Shown here: in pieces, positions 15,307 to 23,803 of the stretch
Layout: each line of letters opens with the position of its first letter
Numbering within the stretch: position 1 is the stretch's first letter
NCBI GenBank assembly: GCA_023432225.1
Contig: JAEYUW010000024.1
Span: 146,194 to 210,193, forward strand
Direction: 5' to 3'
Length of the DNA stretch: 64,000 nt
Origin: Verrucomicrobiota bacterium
Lineage (GTDB): Bacteria; Verrucomicrobiota; Verrucomicrobiia; Opitutales; Opitutaceae
Translations under genes and position numbers: made by a program
Notes under the pieces: generated by a model
The model's input: the letters and a program-made list of their open reading frames with translations, nothing else
What the model was told of the DNA's origin: nothing
Databases searched by the model: none

Positions 15307-16770
15307 ATGAAAATCCCTGCTCTGTTTCGTTCGTTGGTGGCGTGCGCGCTCCTGGTGTTGGTCGGCGTGGCGGGCGCGTCGGAAGCACGCGCGTCGTCCG
15401 TGCAACTCGCGCCCGCCGACGGTGCGCATGAAGTCTCGCTGAATGCCGCGCTCGAATGGCCGGCGGTGGAAGGCGCGACGGCTTACGACGTCTATTTCGG
15501 CACCGGGGACGCGCTGGTGTTGCAGTGCCGCGTCGCGCCGCCGCGCTTCGTGTTGGAGACGTTGCGTGCGGGCACGGCGTATCGCTGGCGCGTCGACGCG
15601 GTCACGGCGGACGGTGTGAGGCCGGGGGCCGTGCGGAGCTTCACGACGGTGGCGAAACCGGGCGCGGAGGAGACGTTGCTGTGGGCGGCCCGCATCGCCC
15701 GCAGCGTGCGCGCGCTCTGGACGCCGGAGACGCTCGGTGGGTTCAACTACACCCAGGGCATGGTGGCCGAGGGAATGCACCGCATCGGTGTTCGCACCGG
15801 GCGGCCGGACGATGTGCAGTTCGCGCAGACGTGGCTGGATCGCTTCGTCGGTCCGGACGGCGTGATCGACCCGAAGGCTTATCCGCCGAAACTCTACAGC
15901 CTCGACCGCGTGCGGCCGGGCCCGGCGCTGTTGCTGACGTATGAGCGCACGGGCGACGAGCGTTACCGGAAGGCGATGCGCGAACTCGTCCAGCAGCTCG
16001 AGGAGCAGCCGCGCACGTCGGAGGGCGGTTACTGGCATCGCTCGACTTACCCGAACCAGATGTGGCTCGACGGCATCTACATGGCGGACGTGTTTGCGGT
16101 GCGCTACGGAGCGAAATTCGGCGAGCCGAAGCTGTTCGACGAGGCGGTGCACCAGATCACGCTCATCCACCGCCATACGCACGATCCGCGCACGGGGTTG
16201 TATTTCCACGGCTGGGACGAGAGCAAAACGCGTCCCTGGGCCGACAAGGTCACCGGCACCTCGCCGGAAATCTGGGCGCGCGCGGTGGGTTGGTATGCGA
16301 TGGCGATGGTCGATGTGCTCGACGCGTTGCCGCCGGATCATCCCGGCCGGGCGCAAGTGCTGCCGTTGCTCCGCGACTTGTGCGCGGCGCTGTTGAAGGT
16401 GCAGGACCGCGACACGGCGGGCTGGTGGCAGATCATGGACAAGCCGACGGGGCCGAAGAACTACATCGAGAGCTCGTGCTCGCTGATGTTCGCGTATGCG
16501 TTTCTGCGCGGCGCGCAGGCGGGCTATCTGCCGGCGGAGTATCGGGAGCACGGCCGGCGCGCGCTGCGCGGGATGCTCAACCACAAGATCGACGTGAAGC
16601 CCGACGGCACGATGGACATTCGCGACACGGTGGTCGTCGGCACGCTCGGCGGCAGCGGTGGCTTCTACGATTCTTACATGAAGGACAAGATCGTGACCAA
16701 CGACCAGAAGGCGATCGGCACGTTCATGTTCCTGAGCCTGGTGTTGGCGGACGACGTCGCGGCAAAGTAG
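15307..16770 (+). CDS. GH105 unsaturated rhamnogalacturonyl/glucuronyl hydrolase
   Basis: 487 residues. A signal peptide (about 1-29) leads to an N-terminal fibronectin-III-like domain (about 31-115, VQLAPADGA ... YRWRVDAVT), an unusual extra in this family. The (alpha/alpha)6 barrel of GH105 follows, with the hallmark YPNQMWLDGIYMAD containing the probable catalytic Asp (D255), and HGWDES, WARAVGWYAMAM and ESSCSLMFAYAF. Family members remove the unsaturated uronic acid left by pectate or rhamnogalacturonan lyases using water addition to the double bond. Export suggests action in the periplasm. It opens the pectin-related half of the window but seems to be transcribed alone. Confidence 0.92.
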   Translation: MKIPALFRSLVACALLVLVGVAGASEARASSVQLAPADGAHEVSLNAALEWPAVEGATAYDVYFGTGDALVLQCRVAPPRFVLETLRAGTAYRWRVDAVTADGVRPGAVRSFTTVAKPGAEETLLWAARIARSVRALWTPETLGGFNYTQGMVAEGMHRIGVRTGRPDDVQFAQTWLDRFVGPDGVIDPKAYPPKLYSLDRVRPGPALLLTYERTGDERYRKAMRELVQQLEEQPRTSEGGYWHRSTYPNQMWLDGIYMADVFAVRYGAKFGEPKLFDEAVHQITLIHRHTHDPRTGLYFHGWDESKTRPWADKVTGTSPEIWARAVGWYAMAMVDVLDALPPDHPGRAQVLPLLRDLCAALLKVQDRDTAGWWQIMDKPTGPKNYIESSCSLMFAYAFLRGAQAGYLPAEYREHGRRALRGMLNHKIDVKPDGTMDIRDTVVVGTLGGSGGFYDSYMKDKIVTNDQKAIGTFMFLSLVLADDVAAK

Positions 16771-16821
16771 CGCCGGCTTCCAGCCGGCGTCGACCGGTGG
16801 CTCAGGCGAAACGCCTGTGCC
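16771..16821. repeat. Two adjacent small palindromes after the GH105 gene
   Basis: Immediately after the GH105 stop codon is an 8-bp stem CGCCGGCT/AGCCGGCG with a 3-nt loop (16771-16789). Ten bases later comes GGCTCAGGCG/CGCCTGTGCC with an AAA loop and one mismatch (16799-16821). Both look like short dispersed palindromes of the REP type and may also end GH105 transcription. Confidence 0.6.
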
Positions 16822-16954
16822 GCCGCGGACCGCTGAACGCCACGCTTTACAGACGCCGTCGCGAGGGGCAGACATTGCACCGAAACCACCGCGCTGGGCC
16901 CGCGAGATCTGTGGTTTTTGTCTGTTACCAAATAGCGCTGTCGGGCGAACAAAG

Positions 16955-17386
16955 ATGGGCTACACACTGCAAGCTGTGATCGGAGACGAGCGTGACTTTA
17001 GAGGCCACGTCATCGAAGGCGCGCAGATAGTTCCGCTGCCACAAGGAAAGGCGTTGATGCCGATAGATGAAGACCTGCGTGAACGTTTTGGGATTCCGTT
17101 TCTTGAGTTCGGTCATACCGCCGATGCGCTACGGAGTGTCACCGAATTCGTCGCGCTTCTTGGAAAGAAGAAGCTGGCCTATGTGGAAGCCGAATTTTTT
17201 GGAGGAGCAGGCGGGCAATCGTCGGCGGTATGGACAGAAGGGAAGCTAGTTTCCGGTCCTCTTTGTGAGGACGATGCGATCAACCAAGCCCTGAGATTGT
17301 TAGGTGTCACAAGGGGCGATTCTCACGACGAGTTTGATGCTCTTGGTCTAGACAAGCATCGTGACACGGAAGATTGGAAAGCGTAG
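16955..17386 (+). CDS. Uncharacterised 143-residue protein, possibly acquired
   Basis: The frame from the ATG at 16955 gives a compact acidic protein (MGYTLQAVIGDERDFRGHVI ... HRDTEDWKA). I cannot assign a known domain. It has no signal peptide or membrane helix. Codons such as AGA, ATA, TTA, CTA and TTT occur far more often than in its neighbours, and the local base composition is less GC-rich, which suggests horizontal transfer. It is flanked by palindromes on both sides (16771-16821 and 17461-17546). The sequence looks like a small cytoplasmic protein, such as an immunity-type or orphan accessory protein, but this is only a guess. Confidence 0.65.
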   Translation: MGYTLQAVIGDERDFRGHVIEGAQIVPLPQGKALMPIDEDLRERFGIPFLEFGHTADALRSVTEFVALLGKKKLAYVEAEFFGGAGGQSSAVWTEGKLVSGPLCEDDAINQALRLLGVTRGDSHDEFDALGLDKHRDTEDWKA

Positions 17387-17460
17387 CTCAACTCGTAGCC
17401 GGCCCTGAGACGCAATAACTCCGTTGTTTGCTATCAAGCGCGTGCCGTTCTCGCTGCCGT

Positions 17461-17546
17461 TTCTTGGCCACGGATTTCACGGATGGAGTCGGATTGGCCG
17501 GATCGGTGTCATCCGTTTTAATCCGTCCAATCCGTGGTCAAGAAAT
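17461..17546. repeat. 86-bp palindromic element with 17-nt terminal inverted repeats
   Basis: The ends TTTCTTGGCCACGGATT (17461-17477) and AATCCGTGGTCAAGAAA (17530-17546) are inverted repeats with one mismatch. The interior repeats CGGAT and ATCCG words several times. It has the form of a small non-autonomous mobile or spacer repeat and no coding potential. It lies between the 143-residue gene and the LacI gene. Confidence 0.7.
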
Positions 17547-17650
17547 CGCTCGCTCGCGGCGCGTCGGGCTGAGCGGGCATCAGATAACGAGGTTCGCGTG
17601 GCTGCCCGGCCGACGCGTGTCGCTGTGGGGACGGCGGCGACCACCGGCGC

Positions 17651-18691
17651 TCACTTCTCCGGCGAGCGGAGCGTGCCGGCGTCGAACCAGACACCGGGGG
17701 AGAGCACAAAATGCGGATCGGCGGGCAGACCGGTTTCGCCGCGGTGCAGCATGCCGACCACCATGTCAGTGGCCAGCGCGCCGAGCAGACGTGGATCGTG
17801 GTAGATGCCGGAGATGCCGTGCTCGGGGTGATTGTTGAGCATCGTGGCGAGGCCGATGTCGCGCGGCACGGTGTAGTTGGCGGCGCGCAGCCAGTCGTAG
17901 ATCGGCTGCCCGCGCGTGCTGATGATCGCGTCGGGTTTCCACTCGCAGAGCCAGGCGAAGAATTTTTCGCGGAAGCCGGGGCCGGGTTCGAAATCGCACG
18001 GCGGAATGTGATGCTCGCGCGGCAGGAGATATTGTTGCCGGAGAAACGCGCCGAAGAGGCGGTTGCCCCAACTCGGGCTGTCGTCCACGTCGGCGACGAC
18101 GAAGCCGAGGCGCTTGTAGCCGCGCGCGAGACACTGTTCGACGATTTGCGTGATGCCGGCGAAGGCGTCTTCGGCGACGTGGTGCAGCGCCGGGGCGCGC
18201 AGCGTGTAGCCGAGAGCGACGGCGGCGAAGCGTTCCCAACACAATTCGAGTGCCGATTGCCCGGGCGGTAGGCGGCCGAGGAGCACGCCGGTGATCGCGC
18301 GGCGACTGAGGATGTCGCTCATGCGCGTCGGCGTCATGCCCGGCTCGGCGAGCCAGAAGTGCTCGAGCTTGTAGCCGAGTTCCTCGGCGCGTTGTTGCGC
18401 ACCGGGAAAAAAGTCCGGGCGATCGTGGTGTTCCGGGCGCCAGCCGTAGCGCGTCGGGTAGTTCGTGATGTAGGCGATGCAGACGTGCTTCACCGGGTGA
18501 CCGGAGCGGCGCGAGCGCATGAGCGTCGCGACGAGCGGGTTCACGCGGTAGTGCATCTCGTGCGCGATTTGCTGGATGCGTTCGCGCACCTCGGGGCGGA
18601 TGCGCGGGCTGTTGCGGAGCGCGAGCGAGACCGTCGAGCGGTGGACTCCCGCTCGTTGGGCGACGTCTTCCAAAGTGGTTTCCGGAGGCAT
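17651..18691 (-). CDS. LacI-family transcriptional regulator (pectin locus)
   Basis: 346 residues. The N-terminal LacI helix-turn-helix spans about residues 5-27 (TLEDVAQRAGVHRSTVSLALRN). The hinge region has PLVATLMRSRRSG, a 'PxVAxLM' pattern shared with the regulator at 48031-49134 in place of the usual hinge helix. The C-terminal half is a periplasmic-binding-protein-like effector domain (VCIAYITNYPTR ... DAIISTRGQPIYDWL). The ATG at 18691 was chosen because the HTH then begins at residue 5. It lies downstream of the MFS-GH43 pair on the same strand, after a 198-bp gap containing a perfect palindrome (18851-18874). It probably controls the adjacent pectin genes in response to an oligosaccharide or uronate. 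Confidence 0.9.
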   Translation of the reverse strand: MPPETTLEDVAQRAGVHRSTVSLALRNSPRIRPEVRERIQQIAHEMHYRVNPLVATLMRSRRSGHPVKHVCIAYITNYPTRYGWRPEHHDRPDFFPGAQQRAEELGYKLEHFWLAEPGMTPTRMSDILSRRAITGVLLGRLPPGQSALELCWERFAAVALGYTLRAPALHHVAEDAFAGITQIVEQCLARGYKRLGFVVADVDDSPSWGNRLFGAFLRQQYLLPREHHIPPCDFEPGPGFREKFFAWLCEWKPDAIISTRGQPIYDWLRAANYTVPRDIGLATMLNNHPEHGISGIYHDPRLLGALATDMVVGMLHRGETGLPADPHFVLSPGVWFDAGTLRSPEK

Positions 18692-18850
18692 GGGCTGGGG
18701 GCGGCCGTGGGTGCGCTTCTCCCGAAGAATGGGCCGCAATGTCACGTGCGGCGCGAGCGCATTCAAGCCCGCAGTGGCGTCATGGAAAGCGCCACGGGAA
18801 TTCGAAGATGATCGCTGGCGTCCCGACGGGTGCCGAGAGACGCACCGGGC

Positions 18851-18874
18851 GAGCGCGTTGAGGTCAACGCGCTC
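18851..18874. promoter_or_regulatory. 24-bp perfect palindrome, candidate operator upstream of the LacI gene
   Basis: The arms GAGCGCGTTGA (18851-18861) and TCAACGCGCTC (18864-18874) are exact inverted repeats around GG. The site is 160 nt upstream of the LacI start and 15 nt after the GH43 stop. The 2-nt centre disfavours a hairpin, and no T-run follows, so I prefer an operator over a terminator. The half-site CGTTGA also appears in the divergent control region near 22030. Confidence 0.5.
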
Positions 18875-18889
18875 CACCGGCCGGCCTGC

Positions 18890-20518
18890 TTATGGCGCGA
18901 CGACGAATGATTCGAATTGCGCGGAACCCGGGTTCGCCACGCCCGGGCGCGTGGTGGCGAAGAGGCCGACTTTGGCGCCGACCCAGTGGCTCGAGGTGGC
19001 TTGAAATTCCGGACCGATGGCGGTGAACGCGGCGCCGTCGACGCTGTAGAAGAAGCGACAGCGCGCGCCTTCGGAAACGACGACGCGCAGGTGGACTGCT
19101 CCGCCGGGAACGTCGGCGGTGGCGAGTTCCTGCTCGTGGCCGTCTTTCTGCGCCGTGCGGCAGGTGCGGAGCACGAGCACATCGTGGCCTTCACGGCGCA
19201 CACGGCCCAACCACGCGTAATCGTAGCCGAACACCAGCAGGCCCGCGGCATCGCCGTCTTCCTTCAGATCGGGGCGCATCACCGTCGTCACCGTGAAGGC
19301 GGGCGCGGGAAACTTTTGCAGCAACAGGTGCGGCGTGAACCAGAGTGAGGTCGCGGACGCGGCGGGGGCGCAGTGGAGTCGCAGCGCGCCGCGTGGCTCC
19401 GTGAGCGAGAACCATTCCGCGCGCGGGTTCGCTTGCCATTGCCACTGCTGGCCGAGCGAGGGTGCGGCGAAGTCGTCGGACGTGGCGGGAACGGCGACCG
19501 GTTGCGCGGGGAGCGCGGGTTTGGCGTGGCGAAGCACGGGCTCGCCTTTGCCGTCGCCGTCGGGGTCGTTGCCCATCACGGGCCAGCCGTCGTCGCGCCA
19601 GCGCATGGGCTGGAGGTGCACGACGCGGCCGTAGGCGGGCAGCTCTTGAAAATGGAAAAACCAGTGTTCGCCGCGCGGCGTGTCCACCCATGCGCCTTGG
19701 TGCGGACCGTTGATGGGCGTGGAGCCTTGTTCGAGGACGATGCGGTTTTCGTAGGGGCCCCAGATGTTTTTCGAGCGAAACACGGCTTGGTAGCCTTCGG
19801 TCACGCCGCCGGCGGGCGCGAAGACATAGTAATAGCCGTCGCGCTTGTAGAGTTTGGGGCCTTCGAGCGTGCGCCAGCCGGGGAGTTGGTTGGCGTCGAT
19901 GATGACCTTGCCTTCGTCGAGCACGCGCGAGCCGTCGGGCGCGAGGCGGTGGAGGGTGAGTTGGTTGTTGATGCCGGCGCGGCTCTTGGCCCAGCCGTGG
20001 ATCAGGTAGGCTTGGCCGTCGTCGTCCCAGAGCGGGCACGGATCGATGAGGCCCTTGCCCGCTTTGACGAGCACGGGCTCCGACCACGCGCCGCGCGGGT
20101 CGATGGCGGTGATGACGTAGAGACCGAAATCCGGGTCGGGATAAAAGATCCAGAATTTGCCCGCGTGATGGCGGATCGACGGCGCCCAGACGCCCTGGCC
20201 GTGGCGCGGCGTCGCGAAGTGCTCGCGCGGCACGAGGGCGGGCAACGCGTGGTTGACGAGCGTCCAGTTGACGAGATCGCGCGAATGCAGAATCGGCAGC
20301 CCGGGCACGTGGCCGAAGCTCGACGACGTCATCCAGTAATCGTCGCCCACGCGGACCGCGTCGGGGTCCGAGTAGTCGGCGCAGAGAATCGGGTTTTGGT
20401 AAGTGCCATCGCCGCGATCGGCGGTCCACGGCGCGGGAGCGGGAGCGGCGCTCGGCGCAGACGACGAGAGGGCCGGAGTGAGGGTCATGAGAAGAGGAAG
20501 GGCGAGCGCGCGGAGCAC
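18890..20518 (-). CDS. GH43 family glycoside hydrolase (arabinofuranosidase/xylosidase type) with C-terminal beta-sandwich
   Basis: About 542 residues. The five-bladed GH43 propeller shows the catalytic base Asp in ADYSDPDAVRVGDDYWM, the pKa-tuning Asp in LIDPCPLWDDDGQAYLIHG and the general acid Glu in LEGPKLYKRDGYYYVF. A second domain of about 200 residues (from roughly 345) is the concanavalin-like beta-sandwich seen at the C-terminus of beta-xylosidase-type GH43 proteins. I propose a GTG start at 20518, because it gives a proper signal peptide (LRALALPLLMTLTPALSSSA) and lies 4 nt after the transporter stop. An ATG at 20488 is the alternative. Co-transcribed with the MFS gene, it probably trims arabinan or xylan side chains; specificity is not fixed. 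Confidence 0.9.
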   Translation of the reverse strand: MLRALALPLLMTLTPALSSSAPSAAPAPAPWTADRGDGTYQNPILCADYSDPDAVRVGDDYWMTSSSFGHVPGLPILHSRDLVNWTLVNHALPALVPREHFATPRHGQGVWAPSIRHHAGKFWIFYPDPDFGLYVITAIDPRGAWSEPVLVKAGKGLIDPCPLWDDDGQAYLIHGWAKSRAGINNQLTLHRLAPDGSRVLDEGKVIIDANQLPGWRTLEGPKLYKRDGYYYVFAPAGGVTEGYQAVFRSKNIWGPYENRIVLEQGSTPINGPHQGAWVDTPRGEHWFFHFQELPAYGRVVHLQPMRWRDDGWPVMGNDPDGDGKGEPVLRHAKPALPAQPVAVPATSDDFAAPSLGQQWQWQANPRAEWFSLTEPRGALRLHCAPAASATSLWFTPHLLLQKFPAPAFTVTTVMRPDLKEDGDAAGLLVFGYDYAWLGRVRREGHDVLVLRTCRTAQKDGHEQELATADVPGGAVHLRVVVSEGARCRFFYSVDGAAFTAIGPEFQATSSHWVGAKVGLFATTRPGVANPGSAQFESFVVAP

Positions 20519-20522
20519 GGGA

Positions 20523-21911
20523 TTATTTTTGGCCGATGCGCGGCACGAGCAAATGCATGATGAGCAGCGCCGACACATACATCACGGAGGCGACCGCAAA
20601 CACCGACGCGTAGCTGCCGGTTTTGTTGAGGACGACGCCGATGATTTCGGCGGTGAAGCCGCCGGTGAAATACGCGATGAAGCCGCCGAGGCCGACGAGC
20701 GAACTGACGGCCGCCTTCGGCATCGTGTCGGAGGCGAAGCTGAATTGGTTGGCCGACCAGCCTTGATGTGCTGAGCCCGCGATGCCGACGATGAGCACCG
20801 TCAGCCACACGCTCGACACATACGGGGCGAGGTAGATGGGCAGCACGGCGACGGCGCACAGCAGCATGGCGATCTTGCGCGCGGCGTTCACGCTCCAGCC
20901 GCGGCCGAGGAAATGTCCGGCGAGCCAGCCGCCGGCGATGCCGCCGAACGAGGCTACGAAGTAGAACAACGCGGTCCAGTTGCCGACCTCGACGAGCGAG
21001 AGGTGGTAGTGCTTCTGCAGAAAGTCCGGCAGGAAGAACATGTAGATCGTCCACACCGGTCCGGCGAGGATGCTCATCGCGATGTAGGCCCACACGGCGC
21101 GGTAGCCGAGCAAGGAGAACCAGCCGACCTTGGCGGGCGTCGCCACAGGTTTTTCCTCCGCGACCTGCGGCTGGCCGGCGCGGATGTATTCGCGCTCCGC
21201 CGCGGAGAGGCGCGGGTGTGTCTCAGGGTTTTCGTAGAGCCACCACCACGCGATGAGCCAGAACACTCCGAGGCCGCCGGTGACGTAGAACGTGATCGGC
21301 CAGCCCCACGTGGCATACATGCGCGGCACGAGCACCGGGCAGAGAATCGCGCCGATGTTGGAGCCGGCGTTGAAAATGCCGGTCGCGAGCGCGCGTTCCT
21401 TTTGCGGGAACCACTCGGCCACGGTCTTGATGGCGCCGGGGAAGTTGCCGCCCTCGGCCAAGCCGAGCACGACGCGCGCACTGATGAAACCGAGCACGGT
21501 CAGCGGGAACACTACGGCGGCGGTTGCGCCCGCGGTCTTCAACCACGGCAAGTTGAGCGAGATCGTTTCGCCCAGCGGGATCAGCGAGCACAGACCGTGC
21601 GCCGCGGCGGCGACGCTCCACACGGCCACGGCCAGCGGCAGGCCGCGTTTGATGCCGATCTTGTCGATCAGGCGGCCGCCGAGCAGATAGCCGAACGCGT
21701 AGGCGAACTGAAATGCGGACGCGATATGCGCATAGTCGGTCTCGCTCCAGCCGAGTTCCTGGCTCAGCGGCCCCTTGAGGATGCCGATGATGTTTCGGTC
21801 GATGTAATTCAGTGCGACCGAGAAGAAGAGGAGGCCGCAGATGGACCAGCGAAACTGGCCGCCACTGGGGCGTGCGCCTTCAGGCGCAGAGGAGGAAGAG
21901 CCGGTGCTCAT
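20523..21911 (-). CDS. MFS transporter, anion:cation symporter (hexuronate-type) family
   Basis: 462 residues with twelve predicted transmembrane helices. Helix 1 has SVALNYIDRNIIGILKGPL, the pattern of the ACS family that includes ExuT and glucarate permeases. The cytoplasmic loop after helix 2 is GGRLIDKIGIKRG, and LGLAEGGNFPGAIK is typical of the group. It should import hexuronates or related sugar acids across the inner membrane. It is the first gene of a minus-strand unit with GH43, and diverges from the GH28-TonB receptor unit across a 376-bp control region. This supports a coordinated pectin-use locus. Confidence 0.88.
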   Translation of the reverse strand: MSTGSSSSAPEGARPSGGQFRWSICGLLFFSVALNYIDRNIIGILKGPLSQELGWSETDYAHIASAFQFAYAFGYLLGGRLIDKIGIKRGLPLAVAVWSVAAAAHGLCSLIPLGETISLNLPWLKTAGATAAVVFPLTVLGFISARVVLGLAEGGNFPGAIKTVAEWFPQKERALATGIFNAGSNIGAILCPVLVPRMYATWGWPITFYVTGGLGVFWLIAWWWLYENPETHPRLSAAEREYIRAGQPQVAEEKPVATPAKVGWFSLLGYRAVWAYIAMSILAGPVWTIYMFFLPDFLQKHYHLSLVEVGNWTALFYFVASFGGIAGGWLAGHFLGRGWSVNAARKIAMLLCAVAVLPIYLAPYVSSVWLTVLIVGIAGSAHQGWSANQFSFASDTMPKAAVSSLVGLGGFIAYFTGGFTAEIIGVVLNKTGSYASVFAVASVMYVSALLIMHLLVPRIGQK

Positions 21912-22287
21912 GCAGACGACGCGAGGGGTGGGGTGCGACGGTAGGTGAAGACTAACAGCAGGCAGGTCGCGGAAACACCCTCACTAAGTCGCGCGGTCTC
22001 GGCGTCGGCAACGGCGCGCAAATTCGCATCGTTGATTGTCGCGCGCGGTGTGTATTTCGAAGCGACGTTGATGACAGGCGTGTCGTCAATTTGTTCAACG
22101 ATGCGAACGTGCCTTCCGTTGCCGCGGCACATCGCGGGTCACACACTCCCGCATCATCCGAGTGAAGCCGCGCTGGCGCGCTTCCCCGGTGTTTGCGTCC
22201 GTTCTACCCACCCCTGTCTCTTCCCCCCGTCCCGCTGTCCGCGGTTGATGCTCTGCAGCAGCCGTCGCCCGGGAGCCACCCTAGCCA
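21912..22287. promoter_or_regulatory. Divergent control region of the MFS-GH43 and GH28-TonB receptor units
   Basis: No gene is seen. It contains a perfect 13-nt inverted repeat with distant arms, TTCGCATCGTTGA (22023-22035) and TCAACGATGCGAA (22095-22107). It also contains a nested site TTGATGACA-ggcg-TGTCGTCAA (22068-22089) with one mismatch. These are candidate binding sites for a shared regulator, most simply the LacI protein at 17651-18691. Exact promoters could not be placed. Confidence 0.5.
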
Positions 22288-23763
22288 ATGCAACCCTCCG
22301 GGTTGTCACCCTTCTCGCTCCTTCTCCGGCGCGCTGCACCGTGTCTCGCCTCGCTTTGCGCGTGGGCGGCGCTGAGCGCGATGCCGGCGAGTGCCTCCGC
22401 GGCCGCTTACGATCCCGCGGAGCCGATCGCGCCGATCCGTGCGCCGTTTCCGATGCCGCAATTGCAACGGCCGGTGTTTCCGGCGCGCGCAGTCAGCATC
22501 GTCGATCACGGCGCGGTGGCGGATGGCACGACGAAGAACACCGCCGCTTTCGCTCGCGCCATCGCGGTCGCGGCTGAAGCCGGTGGCGGTCGCGTGGTCG
22601 TGCCTGCGGGCCGCTGGCTGACCGGGCCGATTCATCTGCGCAGCAACATCGAACTGCATCTCGCCGAAGGCGCCGTCGTGGTGTTCAGCGACGTGTTCGA
22701 GGATTACCTGCCGCCCGTCCTCGTGCGCGTCGGTGGCGTCGAGTGCTTCAACTACTCGCCGTTCATCTATGCGCGAGGCTGCGAGAACATCGGCGTCACC
22801 GGCCCCGGCCGACTCGACGGCAACAGCGAGGCGTGGTGGTCGTGGAAGAAAAAAGAAACGCGCGCGCTCTTCGACGCCGGCGCGAAAGGCGTGCCGGTCG
22901 AACAACGCGTGTTCGGCACGCGCGAGGCGGCGATCCGCCCGAGCTTCGTGTCGTTCGTCGATTGCCGCAACGTGCTGCTCGAGGGCTTCACGATCGGCGG
23001 CGGCCCGAATTGGACGCTCCATCCGATCTACTGCGAAAACGTCATCGTCCGCCGCGTGCACGTCGAGACGGCGGGTCCGAACAACGACGGCCTCGATCCC
23101 GATTCCTGCCGCAACGTCCTGATCGAACACTGCACGTTCTCCACCGAGGACGACTGCGTCGTGCTCAAGTCCGGCTACAACGAGGACGGCTGGCGCGTCG
23201 CGCGTCCGACGGAGAACGTCGTCATGCGTCATTGCACCAGCCAGCGTGGCCACGGCGGCCTCGTGATCGGCAGCGAGATGTCCGGCGACGTGCGCAATGT
23301 CTACATGCACGACTGCGACTTCGAGGGCACCGACCGCGTGCTCCGCATCAAGTCGCGCCCCGGTCGCGGCGGCGTGGTCGAAAACGTCTGGGTGGAAAAC
23401 GTCACCGCGCGCGACCTGAAATACGAGGTCGCGATCCTCAACATGGATTACTCCGCCGACACGAGTGCGATCGTGAATCCCGCGCCGCCCACTTTCCGCA
23501 ACATCACCGTGCGCAAGGTCGCCGCTTCCGGCGCGCCGGTCGCGGTGCGGATCACGGGCTTGCCGACGTCGCCGATTCAGAACGTCACGTTCGAAGACTG
23601 CGCCTTCGTCGCCGAGCGCGGCGTGCTCCTCACGCACGCGCGCGACGTCGCCTTCCGCCGCAGCGCCATCGCGCCGGCGCAGGGCGAGCGCTTCGTCCTC
23701 GATCACGCCGCGGGCGTCACGGTCGACGGCCAACCCTTCTCCGTCGCGCCGCGCTCGCCGTGA
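22288..23763 (+). CDS. GH28 family polygalacturonase-like hydrolase
   Basis: 491 residues with a signal peptide (about 1-39, ending ASASAAA). The right-handed beta-helix carries all GH28 hallmarks: NNDGLDPDS (the NTD site), EDDCVVLKSG (catalytic Asp pair), GHGGLVIGSE and RIKSRPGRGG. NND in place of NTD and the long insertion around residue 190 are common in bacterial exo-acting and rhamnogalacturonan-acting members. It hydrolyses alpha-1,4 galacturonosyl bonds in pectin, probably in the periplasm or at the surface. The large TonB receptor gene follows 40 nt later, so the two are likely co-transcribed. Another GH28 gene lies at 30730. Confidence 0.93.
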   Translation: MQPSGLSPFSLLLRRAAPCLASLCAWAALSAMPASASAAAYDPAEPIAPIRAPFPMPQLQRPVFPARAVSIVDHGAVADGTTKNTAAFARAIAVAAEAGGGRVVVPAGRWLTGPIHLRSNIELHLAEGAVVVFSDVFEDYLPPVLVRVGGVECFNYSPFIYARGCENIGVTGPGRLDGNSEAWWSWKKKETRALFDAGAKGVPVEQRVFGTREAAIRPSFVSFVDCRNVLLEGFTIGGGPNWTLHPIYCENVIVRRVHVETAGPNNDGLDPDSCRNVLIEHCTFSTEDDCVVLKSGYNEDGWRVARPTENVVMRHCTSQRGHGGLVIGSEMSGDVRNVYMHDCDFEGTDRVLRIKSRPGRGGVVENVWVENVTARDLKYEVAILNMDYSADTSAIVNPAPPTFRNITVRKVAASGAPVAVRITGLPTSPIQNVTFEDCAFVAERGVLLTHARDVAFRRSAIAPAQGERFVLDHAAGVTVDGQPFSVAPRSP

Positions 23764-23803
23764 GCCGCGCCCCTTTAGTCAGCAAAAAGCAAACCCAATC
23801 CCC

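Noticed and set aside
22306..23733. 475-codon minus-strand open frame opposite GH28
   Set aside because: The plus strand has all GH28 motifs; the antisense product is Arg/His/Asp-rich without a fold.
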